This document shows, in pieces, positions 1 to 8,492 of a stretch of DNA of 64,000 nucleotides. Both the position numbers and the translations under genes were made by a program. Source of the DNA: Streptomyces sp. P9-A2 (GTDB lineage Bacteria > Actinomycetota > Actinomycetes > Streptomycetales > Streptomycetaceae); the NCBI RefSeq assembly GCF_036634175.1, contig NZ_JAZIFX010000001.1, forward strand, positions 1,302,001-1,366,000. Reading direction: 5' to 3'. Position 1 is the stretch's first letter. Each line of letters opens with the position of its first letter. The notes under the pieces are model-generated. The model made no database searches and had not been told where the DNA came from. It worked only from the letters and a program-made list of their open reading frames with translations.

Positions 1-1099
1 CGTAGGTGGCGAGGTTGAAGTCGTACAGGGACGACTCGGAGCGCCGGCCGGTGACGACGGCCCGCCCGCCGTGCAGGGTCATCCGGACGTCGCCGTTGAC
101 GTGCTGGTTGGCCTCGGTGATGAAGCCGTCCAGGGCGCGCTTGAGCGGGGAGAACCACTGGCCGTCGTAGACCAGTTCGCCCCAGCGCTGCTCGACCTGG
201 CGCTTGTAGCGGGCGAGTTCGCGCTCGACGGTGACGTTCTCCAGCTCCTGGTGGGCCGTGATCAGCGCGATGGCGCCGGGGGCCTCGTACACCTCGCGGG
301 ACTTGATGCCGACGAGGCGGTCCTCGACCATGTCGATCCGGCCGACGCCCTGGGCGCCCGCGCGCTCGTTGAGCTGCTGGATGGCCTGGAGGACGGTGAC
401 GGGCTTGCCGTCGATGGCGACCGGCACGCCCTCCTTGAAGGTGATGACGACCTCGTCGGCCTCGCGCGCCACGGCGGGGTTCTGCGTGTACTCGTAGACG
501 TCCTCGATCGGCGCGTTCCAGATGTCCTCGAGGAATCCGGTCTCGACGGCGCGGCCGAACACGTTCTGGTCGATGGAGTACGGCGACTTCTTCGTGGTCG
601 CGATCGGCAGACCCTTGGCCTCGCAGAAGGCGATGGCCTTGTCGCGGGTCATGGCGTAGTCACGGACCGGGGCGATGCACCTCAGGTCGGGGGCGAGGGC
701 GACGATGCCGGCCTCGAAGCGGACCTGGTCGTTGCCCTTGCCGGTGCAGCCGTGGGCGACGGTGGTGGCGCCGTGCTTCTGCGCGGCGGCGACGAGGTGC
801 TTGACGATCGTCGGCCGGGACAGCGCGGAGACCAGCGGGTAGCGGTCCATGTAGAGGGCGTTGGCCTTGATCGCCGGGAGGCAGTACTCGTCGGCGAATT
901 CGTCCTTGGCGTCCGCGACCTCGGCCTCGACGGCACCGCAGGCGAGCGCGCGCTTGCGGATGACGTCCAGGTCCTCGCCGCCCTGGCCGACGTCGACCGC
1001 AACGGCGATGACCTCGGCGCCCGTCTCCTCGGCGATCCAGCCGATGGCGACGGAGGTGTCCAGACCGCCCGAATAGGCGAGTACGACGCGCTCGGTCAC
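1..1099 (-). CDS. argG: argininosuccinate synthase, 3' end outside the window
   Basis: ATP-dependent condensation of citrulline and aspartate to argininosuccinate, the penultimate step of arginine synthesis, in the cytosol. The protein opens [16 protein letters not shown], the PP-loop pyrophosphatase motif of ArgG, and further on reads [15 protein letters not shown], another family signature. The GTG at 1099-1097 is chosen because AAGGAG lies six bases upstream and it opens directly on the PP-loop. About 366 codons are present; actinobacterial ArgG is near 400, so roughly 30 C-terminal residues lie beyond the left edge. It is transcribed in the same direction as argCJBDR but separated from it by about 5.5 kb of unrelated genes. 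The promoter region carries ARG-box-like repeats, so ArgR control is likely. Confidence 0.97.
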   Translation of the reverse strand, partial: MTERVVLAYSGGLDTSVAIGWIAEETGAEVIAVAVDVGQGGEDLDVIRKRALACGAVEAEVADAKDEFADEYCLPAIKANALYMDRYPLVSALSRPTIVKHLVAAAQKHGATTVAHGCTGKGNDQVRFEAGIVALAPDLRCIAPVRDYAMTRDKAIAFCEAKGLPIATTKKSPYSIDQNVFGRAVETGFLEDIWNAPIEDVYEYTQNPAVAREADEVVITFKEGVPVAIDGKPVTVLQAIQQLNERAGAQGVGRIDMVEDRLVGIKSREVYEAPGAIALITAHQELENVTVERELARYKRQVEQRWGELVYDGQWFSPLKRALDGFITEANQHVNGDVRMTLHGGRAVVTGRRSESSLYDFNLATY

Positions 1100-1114
1100 G
1101 GGATTCTCCTTACA

Positions 1115-1164
1115 GTGCATTCGCTGACATGCATGAGTATGCAGGAGGATGCATGATTCGTCAA
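1115..1164 (-). promoter_or_regulatory. argG promoter with ARG-box-like repeats
   Basis: On the minus strand TTGACG (1164-1159) and CATACT (1141-1136) are separated by 17 bases, a good sigma-HrdB-type promoter. The element GCAT/ATGC recurs across 1115-1155, as in tandem ARG boxes bound by the ArgR hexamer. argR itself is in the window. Promoter spacing and repeats are visible in the sequence; ArgR binding is inferred. Confidence 0.7.
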
Positions 1165-1220
1165 TCCGACTCCATCCGGAAGGCCTGACTCCGACCGGAG
1201 GGGTCGATTTCGCATGGAGT

Positions 1221-1238
1221 GTACGGAGTCCTCCGTAC
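1221..1238. repeat. 18 bp perfect palindrome between argG and the repeat protein
   Basis: GTACGGAGTCCTCCGTAC is two perfect 8 bp arms around TC, in the 300 bp divergent intergenic region. It could be an operator for either flanking gene or a small hairpin. No regulator is implicated by context. Confidence 0.5.
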
Positions 1239-1404
1239 GGAGTGCGCGGAGCCCGGGATTGATTCGGCGTGTGATTGAACGCGGGTAATCGCTTTCCCGT
1301 ACCTCCCGCCGGACGCAGGCGCCGCGTCGGCACATCCGGGCCCTCCCCCACGGGCCCTCCCCCACGCAACCCCGAACCATCCCCGACCCGAGTGAGGCAT
1401 TCGC

Positions 1405-2292
1405 ATGTCCAGGGCCCTTCCGAAGTACAGCAAGCGTCGCGTCGGTTTCATCGGCGGCGCCGCCGCGGTGGCGCTGTCCGGTGCGGTGATCGCCGGATCC
1501 GCTCTCGCCGGCGAGTCGTCCGACGGCAACGACGCGAACGTCCGGACGCTCGCGGGGCCCGGCACGATCAGCTGCCCCGACGTGGCGCCGGAGCTTCCCG
1601 CCATCCCCGCCTCCGCCCAGGCCGAGGTCGACCGCAACCTCGGCCAGCTCGACACCCAGATCGCCGAGGCCAACCGGCGACTCGTCGACACCGTCGGCCA
1701 GGGCGGACCCAACTTCGTCCAGAACGCCATCCTCGGCCCGCTGAAGGACAAGCGCGTGGCCGCCATCAACCGCATCGCCACCGCCATCGGCCGCACCGCC
1801 GAACGCCCCGCCGGACTCGACTCCCTGGCCGCCTGCACGCTCGACGCGGAAGGCGCGGCGGAGACGGGCGGGGAGGCCGGCGGCGACGGCGGTGGGGAAG
1901 CCGCCACCCCGCCCGCCGACGGTGCCGGTCAGGGGGCGGACCAGGGCGACGCGGGCCAGGAGAGCGGGAACGGCGCGGACGACGCCGGGAACGCAGGCGC
2001 GGGCACGATCAGCTGCCCCGACGTCGCGCCGGAGCTTCCCGCCATCCCCGCCTCCGCCCAGGCCGAGGTCGACCGCAACCTCGGCCAGCTCGACACCCAG
2101 ATCGCCGAGGCCAACCGGCGACTCGTCGACACCGTCGGCCAGGGCGGACCCAACTTCGTCCAGAACGCCATCCTCGGCCCGCTGAAGGACAAGCGCGTGG
2201 CCGCCATCAACCGCATCGCCACCGCCATCGGCCGCACCGCCGAACGCCCCGCCGGACTCGACTCCCTGGCCGCCTGCACGCTCACGAAGTGA
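1405..2292 (+). CDS. exported protein with two nearly identical 94-residue repeats
   Basis: A 295-residue protein of unknown function. Residues 1-36 form a signal peptide: basic start ([11 protein letters not shown]), hydrophobic core, cleavage near LAGES. Two copies of one module follow at about residues 53-146 and 200-293, joined by a Gly/Ala/Asp-rich linker. Each module opens [16 protein letters not shown] and ends with SLAACTL, so each has two cysteines that could form a disulfide outside the cell, with a predicted helical, charged centre between them. The DNA repeats are 281/282 identical, including synonymous positions, which implies very recent duplication or gene conversion. The ATG at 1405 has only a weak ribosome site. 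A strong terminator follows. I do not recognise the module as a named family. Confidence 0.75.
   Translation: MSRALPKYSKRRVGFIGGAAAVALSGAVIAGSALAGESSDGNDANVRTLAGPGTISCPDVAPELPAIPASAQAEVDRNLGQLDTQIAEANRRLVDTVGQGGPNFVQNAILGPLKDKRVAAINRIATAIGRTAERPAGLDSLAACTLDAEGAAETGGEAGGDGGGEAATPPADGAGQGADQGDAGQESGNGADDAGNAGAGTISCPDVAPELPAIPASAQAEVDRNLGQLDTQIAEANRRLVDTVGQGGPNFVQNAILGPLKDKRVAAINRIATAIGRTAERPAGLDSLAACTLTK
1561..2283 (+). repeat. direct repeat, two 282 bp units inside one gene
   Basis: Unit 1 is 1561-1842 and unit 2 is 2002-2283, offset 441 bp and in frame. Compared base by base, I find one difference (GTG versus GTC in the codon after Asp). Confidence 0.97.
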
Positions 2293-2303
2293 CGTGACAG
2301 GCA

Positions 2304-2343
2304 CCGTGGCCGCCCCGCGACACGCCGGCCGGGGCGGCCACGG
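2304..2343. terminator. stem-loop terminator after the repeat protein
   Basis: CCGTGGCCGCCCC (2304-2316) pairs perfectly with GGGGCGGCCACGG (2331-2343). The hairpin starts 12 bases after the stop codon. No T tract, as is common in high-GC actinobacteria. Confidence 0.8.
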
Positions 2344-2390
2344 GCGGGTCCCCGGCTCTGCCCGGAACCCGCGTCGGCCGTCGAAATCCT

Positions 2391-2419
2391 TAGACAGGCA
2401 AACGAATGGCGTTCATACT
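2391..2419 (+). promoter_or_regulatory. promoter giving a leaderless or near-leaderless mRNA
   Basis: TAGACA (2391-2396), 17 bases, CATACT (2414-2419). The ATG at 2428 lies eight bases after the -10, so transcription should begin at or within a few bases of the start codon. No ribosome-binding site precedes it, which fits leaderless translation. Confidence 0.6.
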
Positions 2420-2427
2420 CGGTGACC

Positions 2428-3072
2428 ATGGGAAAAACCTATGAGCGCATAGACGGCCGCCTGCGTACATTCATCGAGGCGCAGCCGGTCTTCTTCACCG
2501 CCACCGCGCCCCTGTCCGCCGACGGCACGGTCAACCTCTCGCCCAAGGGCCTCACCGGGTCTTTTGTGGTTCTCGACGAACTCACCGTGGCATACCTCGA
2601 CTTCGCCGGTTCCACCGCCGAGACCATCGCCCATCTGCGGGAGAACGGCCGCATCACCCTGATGTGGTGCGCCTTCCAGGGGCCGCCCAACATCGTGCGC
2701 GTGCACGGCCGCGGTGAGCCCGTCTTCCGGGACGACCCGCGCTTCGTGGAACTGCTCGCCCGCTTCCCCGGCATCGACCCGACGGCCCACGGCCTGCGCG
2801 CGATCGTCGTGGTGACCGCCGACCTCATCCGCGACACCTGCGGCTACGCCGTCCCCTTCATGGCGTACGAGGCGGACCGCGACCTGCACGGGAAGCGGTT
2901 CGCGCGCGAGGACGACGCCTCGCTGGACGCGTACTTCACCAAGAAGGAACACGTCGCGACGAGCCTCGACGGCCTCCCCGGGCTGCCCCTGCCACTGCCC
3001 CCGTCGCCGGAGCCGGGCCCGGGCCCGGAGCTTCCGGCGCCCCGGAAGGCCGCGGCCCCGGACGCGTCTTAG
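2428..3072 (+). CDS. pyridoxamine 5'-phosphate oxidase family flavoprotein
   Basis: A 214-residue cytosolic protein of the PNPOx-like split-barrel family, which bind FMN, F420 or haem. The N-terminal half has the typical pattern: FFTATAPLSADGTVNLSPKG, then VAYLDFAGS and then ITLMWCAFQGPPNIVRVHGRGEPV, the central barrel strands. The C-terminus is a disordered proline-rich tail (PLPLPPSPEPGPGPELP) that is unlikely to be catalytic. A GTG at 2422 is an alternative start two codons upstream. True pyridoxine oxidase is unlikely because the family is broad, so substrate and cofactor are open. It stands alone, between a terminator and the redox operon; a link to that operon is possible but unproven. 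Confidence 0.85.
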   Translation: MGKTYERIDGRLRTFIEAQPVFFTATAPLSADGTVNLSPKGLTGSFVVLDELTVAYLDFAGSTAETIAHLRENGRITLMWCAFQGPPNIVRVHGRGEPVFRDDPRFVELLARFPGIDPTAHGLRAIVVVTADLIRDTCGYAVPFMAYEADRDLHGKRFAREDDASLDAYFTKKEHVATSLDGLPGLPLPLPPSPEPGPGPELPAPRKAAAPDAS

Positions 3073-3171
3073 GCCTGCTGCGAAAGTCCGTCCCACCTCC
3101 GCGGTATCGCTGAACGCTCCCGGGTCACGGCACGTATGTGTGGGTCAAGGGCCAAGTCCCACGGAGGAACC

Positions 3172-4554
3172 GTGACCACCACGCTCGCAGGCGGACGTGC
3201 CGCCCGCCGCCAGACGATGCGCCGCATCCGTCCGCGCCGCTCCCCAGCCGTGCCCCTGCTGCTCGCCGTGGGGGCGGGCGCGGTGGCCGTGCTGTGGTTG
3301 TGGTGGAACAACACACCGTCCATCTCGGACACCACCGGCCGGATCATCGCCGCGGGCCGTATCACCGGCCTCCTGGCCGGCTATCTGATGGCCCTCGTGG
3401 TGCTGCAAATGGCCCGGGTGCCCGCACTGGAACGCCGGGTGGGCTCGGACCGGGTCGCCCGCTGGCACGCGATGAGCGGCCGCTACACCGTCAGCCTGGT
3501 CATCGCCCATGTCTTCCTCATCATGTGGGGCTACGCCCTCCAGGCGGGCAAGACCCTCGGCGACATCGTCCAGCAGACGATCACCTCGGTCGATCAGCTG
3601 CCGGACATGGGCAAGGCCGCCATCGGTACGGGTCTGCTGTTCGTGATCGCCTTCCTCTCGATCGGCCCGGTCCGCCGCCGGCTGCCGTACGACAGCTGGT
3701 ACCACGTGCACCTGCTGACGTACGCGGCGATGTACCTGACGTTCTGGCACCAGATCACCACCGGCAACGAGTTCGCCGTGGAGCCGTCCGCGAAGACCTT
3801 CTGGTACGGGCTCTACGGCGCTGTCACCGCGCTGGTCCTCTGGTACCGGGTGCTCACCCCGATCCGGCTGAACCTGCGTCACCGGATGCGGGTCGAGGCG
3901 GTCATCGAGGAGACGCCGGGCATCGTGTCGGTGCTGATCGGCGGGCGCAAGCTGCACCGGATCGGCGCCGAGGCGGGGCAGTTCTTCCGCTGGCGGTTCC
4001 TGGCACCGGGGATGCGGTTCAGTTCCCACCCGTACTCGCTGTCGGCGGCGCCCCGTCCCGACATGCTGCGGATCACGGTGAAGGCGATCGGCGACCACAC
4101 CTCCCGGCTGCGCGACCTGGAGCCCGGCACCCGGGTGTGGGCGGAGGGCCCCTACGGGGCGATGACCGCCCAGCGCCGCAGCCGCGGCAAGGTGCTGCTG
4201 GTCGCCGGCGGCGTGGGCATCACACCGATGCGGGCCCTGTTCGAGACGCTGCCCGGTGGCTCCGGCGACATCACCCTGCTCTACCGGGCCAACACCACGC
4301 ATGACCTGGCCCTGTGGAACGAGCTGGCCAAGATCGCCGACGAGCGCGGCGCCCGTCTGATGTACGCGGTGAACAGCCCCGATGGGGAGCGCCCCGACAT
4401 CTCCGCGGACAGTCTGCGCCGCAAGATCCCCGACATCGACGACCACGACGTCTTCATGTGCGGCCCGCCCGGGTTCGCCCAGTCGGTCTACGACGCACTG
4501 CGCGGCGCCGGGGTCCCCGCCCGCCGTATCCACCACGAGTCGTTCGAGATGTGA
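3172..4554 (+). CDS. ferric-reductase-like membrane NAD(P)H oxidoreductase
   Basis: A 460-residue integral membrane protein. About six membrane helices span residues 25-230 in the ferric-reductase-like domain, with histidines suited to haem ligation (ARWHAMSG, VIAHVFLIMWG, SWYHVHLLTY, FWHQITTG). Residues about 240-340 are an FAD-binding domain of ferredoxin-reductase type with HPYSLS; the NAD(P)-binding domain follows with VAGGVGITPMR and MCGPPGF, ending near ESFEM as in many relatives. It should take electrons from cytosolic NAD(P)H across the membrane through haem. GTG at 3172 is preferred because GGAGG lies five bases upstream; the frame also extends 36 bases further back. The FMN-carrier gene starts 39 bases downstream, making that protein the likely electron acceptor. 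Confidence 0.92.
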   Translation: MTTTLAGGRAARRQTMRRIRPRRSPAVPLLLAVGAGAVAVLWLWWNNTPSISDTTGRIIAAGRITGLLAGYLMALVVLQMARVPALERRVGSDRVARWHAMSGRYTVSLVIAHVFLIMWGYALQAGKTLGDIVQQTITSVDQLPDMGKAAIGTGLLFVIAFLSIGPVRRRLPYDSWYHVHLLTYAAMYLTFWHQITTGNEFAVEPSAKTFWYGLYGAVTALVLWYRVLTPIRLNLRHRMRVEAVIEETPGIVSVLIGGRKLHRIGAEAGQFFRWRFLAPGMRFSSHPYSLSAAPRPDMLRITVKAIGDHTSRLRDLEPGTRVWAEGPYGAMTAQRRSRGKVLLVAGGVGITPMRALFETLPGGSGDITLLYRANTTHDLALWNELAKIADERGARLMYAVNSPDGERPDISADSLRRKIPDIDDHDVFMCGPPGFAQSVYDALRGAGVPARRIHHESFEM

Positions 4555-4593
4555 GCGACGGGTCATCCACACCCATCAGGAGCTTGAGAAGCG

Positions 4594-5763
4594 ATGAGGA
4601 AGAGTCACCCCGTCCGGCGTGCCGTGCTGGCCACCGCAGCCACCGTCTCCGGGATCGTGCTGCTGCTGACGCTGAAGCCCGGTTCCGACCAGGGCTCGGC
4701 GGACGCGGCCGGCGGCGCGGTCCCGCCCGCGGCCGCGCAGTCCCCGCAGGGCGGCACCCAGGCCATCGCGAACGGCACGGTCACCGGTGACGCGGCCGAC
4801 ACCCAGTACGGCGCGGTGCAGGTGCGCCTGACGGTGAGCGGCGGGAAGATCACCAAGGCCGAGGCCGTCCAGTCCCCCAAGGGCGGCCAGAGCGACCAGA
4901 TCAACGCCAACGCCGTACCCAAACTCAACCAGGCCGCGGTCGCCGCGCAGAGCGGCGAGATCGACGCGGTGTCCGGCGCGACGTACACCAGCGCCGGATA
5001 CAAGAAGTCCCTGCAGTCCGCACTGGACAAGGCGAAAGCCGCCGGAGCGGCCGAGAACGGGAACGGGCAGGGCGGCGCGGGGAGCGCGCAGGCCCTCGGC
5101 GACGGCACCGTCACCGGTGACGCGGCCGACACCCAGTACGGCGCGGTGCAGGTGCGCCTGACGGTGAGCGGCGGGAAGATCACCAAGGCCGAGGCCGTCC
5201 AGTCCCCCAAGGGCGGCCAGAGCGACCAGATCAACGCCAACGCCGTACCCAAACTCAACCAGGCCGCGGTCGCCGCGCAGAGCGGCGAGATCGACGCGGT
5301 GTCCGGCGCGACGTACACCAGCGCCGGATACAAGAAGTCCCTGCAGTCCGCACTGGACAAGGCGAAAGCCGCCGGAGCGGCCGAAGCCGCCGAGAGCGGT
5401 GGCGGCTCCGCCGCGGACGCGTCCGCCGGCAGCGGTTCCGCCGGGAGCGGGCAGGACGGAGCCGGGGGGAACGCCCCGGCCGCCCTCAAGGACGGCGCCG
5501 TCACCGGTGACGCGGTGCAGACGGAGTACGGAGCCGTGCAGGTCCGGATCACCGTCGAGGGCGGGAAGATCACCAAGGCCGAGGCCGTGCAGGCCCCCAA
5601 GGGCGGCCAGAGCGACCGGGTCACCAACCAGTCCGTCCCGAGGCTCAACCAGGCCGTCGTGAAGACCGGCGGCGCGGACATCGACGCCGTGTCGGGCGCC
5701 ACGTACACCAGCGCCGGGTACAAGAAGTCGCTGCAGTCCGCGCTGGACCAGGCCGGTGGCTGA
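4594..5763 (+). CDS. exported protein with three FMN-attachment domains
   Basis: A 389-residue protein that should carry three covalent FMN groups outside the membrane. Residues 1-27 form a signal sequence or anchor (basic RKSHPVRR, then a hydrophobic segment). Three FMN_bind domains lie at about 60-150, 170-260 and 301-389. Each contains DAVSGATYTSAGY, matching the Dxx(S/T)GAT flavinylation motif; acceptor threonines are 130, 240 and 370. Linkers are Gly/Ala/Ser-rich. Domains 1 and 2 are identical over 275 bp of DNA; domain 3 is diverged. AGGAG lies 11 bases before the ATG. The next gene, apbE, encodes the FMN transferase and overlaps by eight bases. The inferred role is a flavin relay accepting electrons from the upstream membrane reductase; the terminal acceptor is unknown. 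Confidence 0.92.
   Translation: MRKSHPVRRAVLATAATVSGIVLLLTLKPGSDQGSADAAGGAVPPAAAQSPQGGTQAIANGTVTGDAADTQYGAVQVRLTVSGGKITKAEAVQSPKGGQSDQINANAVPKLNQAAVAAQSGEIDAVSGATYTSAGYKKSLQSALDKAKAAGAAENGNGQGGAGSAQALGDGTVTGDAADTQYGAVQVRLTVSGGKITKAEAVQSPKGGQSDQINANAVPKLNQAAVAAQSGEIDAVSGATYTSAGYKKSLQSALDKAKAAGAAEAAESGGGSAADASAGSGSAGSGQDGAGGNAPAALKDGAVTGDAVQTEYGAVQVRITVEGGKITKAEAVQAPKGGQSDRVTNQSVPRLNQAVVKTGGADIDAVSGATYTSAGYKKSLQSALDQAGG
4780..5384 (+). repeat. perfect 275 bp direct repeat in the FMN-carrier gene
   Basis: 4780-5054 and 5110-5384 are identical at every base I compared (offset 330 bp, in frame). The third domain, near 5490-5757, is related but has many substitutions. Confidence 0.97.
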
Positions 5764-6556
5764 GACGGTGGCCGAGTCCGCACAGGCTCCCGCCGCGGTG
5801 CGTCGTACGGAGGAGACGATGGGGACCGTCTTCTCCTTCGACGTCCGCGGCGGGCAACCCGCCGCCGTGCACGCGGCGTTGGAGGACGCGGCCGCCGGAC
5901 TGCGCCGCGTCGACGAGGTGTTCAGCACCTACCGGGACGACTCGCAGATCTCGCGGCTCGCGCGCGGCGAGCTGACGGTCGGGGAGTGCGACCCCGAGGT
6001 CGCCGAGGTGCTGGAGTTGGCCGCGGAGGCGGAACGGGTGAGCGACGGCTGGTTCAGCACCCGTTACCGGGGCGGGCTCGACCCGACCGGCATCGTCAAG
6101 GGCTGGGCCACCGAGCGGGCCGCGCGACGGCTCGCGGAGGCCGGGGCGGTCGGCGTGAGTCTCAACGGCGGCGGTGACGTGCAGTTGCTGGGGACGCCGG
6201 GCGCCGGTCGGCCGTGGCGGGTGGGTGTGGCGGACCCGCTCCGTCCGGGCGGCCTGGCGGCCGTGGTCTCCGCCGCCGGGACCGACGAGCTGGCCGTCGC
6301 CACCTCGGGCACCGCCGAGCGCGGTGATCACATCGTCGATCCGCGCACCGGCCGCTCCGCCGTGACCGACCTGGTCGCGGTGACGGTGGTGGCGCCCCGG
6401 CTGACCTGGGCCGACTGCTGGGCCACGGCCGCCTTCGCGATGGGGTCCAGGGAAGGGCTCGCGTGGCTGGAGACGCTGCCCGACGTGGAGGCGCTGCTGA
6501 TCACCGCGGGTGACGAGGTGCGCTGTACGGGAGGTCTGGCGTCCCGGCTGGGATGA
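5756..6556 (+). CDS. apbE: FAD:protein FMN transferase
   Basis: A 266-residue ApbE-family enzyme that moves FMN from FAD to a threonine of Dxx(S/T)GAT motifs. Visible signatures in order: MGTVFSFDV, LDPTGIVKGWATERA (the family D-x-G-x-x-KG region), VSLNGGGDVQLLG, LAVATSG and HIVDPRTGRS. The GTG at 5756 overlaps the FMN-carrier stop by eight bases; GTG 5768 or ATG 5819 are alternatives, the last already close to the MGTVFSF core. With none of these starts is there a signal peptide or lipobox, whereas many bacterial ApbEs are exported. Flavin attachment may therefore happen in the cytosol, before export of the carrier. Its obvious substrate is the three-domain protein just upstream. Confidence 0.95.
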   Translation: MAETVAESAQAPAAVRRTEETMGTVFSFDVRGGQPAAVHAALEDAAAGLRRVDEVFSTYRDDSQISRLARGELTVGECDPEVAEVLELAAEAERVSDGWFSTRYRGGLDPTGIVKGWATERAARRLAEAGAVGVSLNGGGDVQLLGTPGAGRPWRVGVADPLRPGGLAAVVSAAGTDELAVATSGTAERGDHIVDPRTGRSAVTDLVAVTVVAPRLTWADCWATAAFAMGSREGLAWLETLPDVEALLITAGDEVRCTGGLASRLG

Positions 6557-6594
6557 CTCCCGTCCGGTGCCGGGGGACACCGGGACCGGCCGTG

Positions 6595-6622
6595 CGGGGC
6601 CGCGCACCGTCGCGCGGCCCCG
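6595..6622. terminator. bidirectional terminator between apbE and argR
   Basis: CGGGGCCGCGC (6595-6605) pairs perfectly with GCGCGGCCCCG (6612-6622), loop of six. It lies between two converging genes and can serve both. Confidence 0.8.
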
Positions 6623-6669
6623 TTCCCGTTCTGCTCGGTTCCCGTTCTGCTCAGTTCCCGTTCTGCGCC
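6622..6669. repeat. three tandem 16 bp units at the 3' end of argR
   Basis: GTTCCCGTTCTGCTCG, GTTCCCGTTCTGCTCA and GTTCCCGTTCTGCGCC follow each other without gaps at 6622, 6638 and 6654. The last unit encodes the final residues of ArgR and the middle one carries its stop codon, so the coding end seems to have been duplicated outward. Confidence 0.9.
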
Positions 6670-7196
6670 AGTCGCAGCATGTGCTCGGCCAGCGCCTGGC
6701 CGCCCGCCGGGTCGCGGCTGATCAGCATGAGGGTGTCGTCGCCGGCGATGGTTCCCAGGATGTCGTGCAGTTCGGCCTGGTCGATCGCCGAGGCCAGGAA
6801 CTGGGCGGCGCCGGGCGGGGTGCGCAGGACGACGAGGTTGGCGGACGCCTCCGCGGAGATCAGCAGTTCCTGGGAGAGCCGCCGCATCCGCTCCTCCTTG
6901 GCGGACTCCCCCAGTGGTGCGCGCGGGGTGCGGAAGCCGCCCTCGCTCGGCACCGCGTAGATGAGGTCGCCGTCGGTGTCGCGGATCTTCACCGCGTTCA
7001 GCTCGTCCAGGTCCCGGGAGAGCGTCGCCTGGGTGACGGTCAGTCCGTGGTCGGCGAGCAGTTTCGCCAACTGGCTCTGGGAACGCACCGGTTGTCGGTT
7101 GAGGGTGTCCACGATCCGGCGGTGGCGCGCGGTGCGGGTCTGCGGTACGGCAGGCCCTGCAGGCTGTCCGTGGTCCTGATCGTGGCTCGTCGTCAT
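6651..7196 (-). CDS. argR: arginine repressor
   Basis: A 181-residue ArgR/AhrC transcription factor. The N-terminal winged helix-turn-helix spans about residues 25-90 ([20 protein letters not shown], then [19 protein letters not shown]). The C-terminal domain forms the hexamer and binds arginine ([26 protein letters not shown]). With arginine bound it represses ARG-box promoters, here probably those of argC and argG. It is the last gene of argCJBDR, 87 bp after argD; that gap is wide enough for a separate ribosome site or weak promoter. Confidence 0.98.
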   Translation of the reverse strand: MTTSHDQDHGQPAGPAVPQTRTARHRRIVDTLNRQPVRSQSQLAKLLADHGLTVTQATLSRDLDELNAVKIRDTDGDLIYAVPSEGGFRTPRAPLGESAKEERMRRLSQELLISAEASANLVVLRTPPGAAQFLASAIDQAELHDILGTIAGDDTLMLISRDPAGGQALAEHMLRLAQNGN

Positions 7197-7283
7197 CGTC
7201 GTCTCATTCTCCGGTCGTCCTCTGGGGCGTTCGGGGCGTTCTTCGGCTTGTGGTGCGGTGCTCGCCCCGGTGCGTGGTCCGGC

Positions 7284-8492
7284 TCACCGTCCGGCTCGTC
7301 CTTCCCCGTCCGCGGCCCGGCCGACGGCGTCCAGGATGCCGGGCAGCGCCCCGAGGAAGGCGTCCACCGCGTCGTCCCCGAGGATCAGCGGCGGCATGAG
7401 CCGTACGACGTCGGGGGCGGGCGCGTTCACCAGGAAACCGGCGTCCTGAGCCGCCTGTTGCGCCTGGGGCGCGAGCGGTTCGGTGAGCACGATACCCAGG
7501 AGGAGGCCGGCGCCCCGGACATGGCTGATCAGCGGGTTGCCGAGGGCCTCGATCCCGTCGCGGAGCCGCTCGCCCTGCCGCTTGACGTTCTCGAGCAGTC
7601 CTTCGCTCTCGATGGTGTCGAGGACGGCGAGTCCGGCGGCGCAGGCGACCGGGTTGCCCCCGAAGGTCGTGCCGTGCTGGCCGGGGTGCAGCAGGTCCGC
7701 GGCGCGGCCGAAGGCGATGGTCGCGCCGATCGGCAGCCCGCCGCCGAGTCCCTTGGCGAGGGTGACGACGTCGGGCAGGACGCCTTCGTGGGCCTGGTAC
7801 TCGAACCAGGTGCCGGTGCGGCCGATGCCGGTCTGTACCTCGTCCAGGACGAGCAGCGCGCCCGTGGCGGCCGTGATGGCGCGGGCGGCCTTCAGGTAGC
7901 CGGGTGGGGGCACCACGACCCCGTTCTCGCCCTGGATCGGCTCGATGACGACCAGCGCCGTGTCCGCGGTGACCGCGGCGGCCAGGGCCTGCGCGTCACC
8001 GTAGGGGACGTGGGTGACGTCCCCGGGCAGCGGTGCGAACGGCTCCCGCTTGCCCGGCTGGCCGGTCAGCGCGAGGGCGCCCATGGTGCGGCCGTGGAAG
8101 CCGCCGTCGGTGGCGACCATGTGGGCCCGGCCGGTCAGCCGTCCGATCTTGAACGCGGCTTCGTTGGCCTCGGCGCCCGAGTTGCAGAAGTAGACGCGGC
8201 CGTCCCGGCCGAAGAGCCGCAGGAGCCGTTCGGCGAGCGCGACGGGCGGCTCGGCGACGTACAGGTTGGAGACGTGGCCCAGGGAGGCGATCTGCCGGCT
8301 GACGGCCTCGACGACGGCCGGGTGGGCGTGGCCGAGCGCGTTGACGGCGATCCCGCCGACGAAGTCGGTGTACTCCTTGCCGTCGGCGTCGCGGACGGTG
8401 GTACCCGCGCCGCTGACCAGGGACAGCTTCGGCGTGCCGTAGTTGTTCATGAGCGCGCCCCGCCACCGCGCGCTCAGCTCCTCGTTGCTCAC
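7284..8492 (-). CDS. argD: acetylornithine aminotransferase
   Basis: A 402-residue PLP enzyme of aminotransferase class III that converts N-acetylglutamate semialdehyde and glutamate to N-acetylornithine and 2-oxoglutarate. Visible: [15 protein letters not shown] (phosphate-binding region), [15 protein letters not shown] with the PLP-contacting aspartate, and [14 protein letters not shown] with the Schiff-base lysine. Length is normal. The start overlaps the argB stop by four bases, so translation is probably coupled. Confidence 0.97.
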   Translation of the reverse strand: MSNEELSARWRGALMNNYGTPKLSLVSGAGTTVRDADGKEYTDFVGGIAVNALGHAHPAVVEAVSRQIASLGHVSNLYVAEPPVALAERLLRLFGRDGRVYFCNSGAEANEAAFKIGRLTGRAHMVATDGGFHGRTMGALALTGQPGKREPFAPLPGDVTHVPYGDAQALAAAVTADTALVVIEPIQGENGVVVPPPGYLKAARAITAATGALLVLDEVQTGIGRTGTWFEYQAHEGVLPDVVTLAKGLGGGLPIGATIAFGRAADLLHPGQHGTTFGGNPVACAAGLAVLDTIESEGLLENVKRQGERLRDGIEALGNPLISHVRGAGLLLGIVLTEPLAPQAQQAAQDAGFLVNAPAPDVVRLMPPLILGDDAVDAFLGALPGILDAVGRAADGEGRAGR

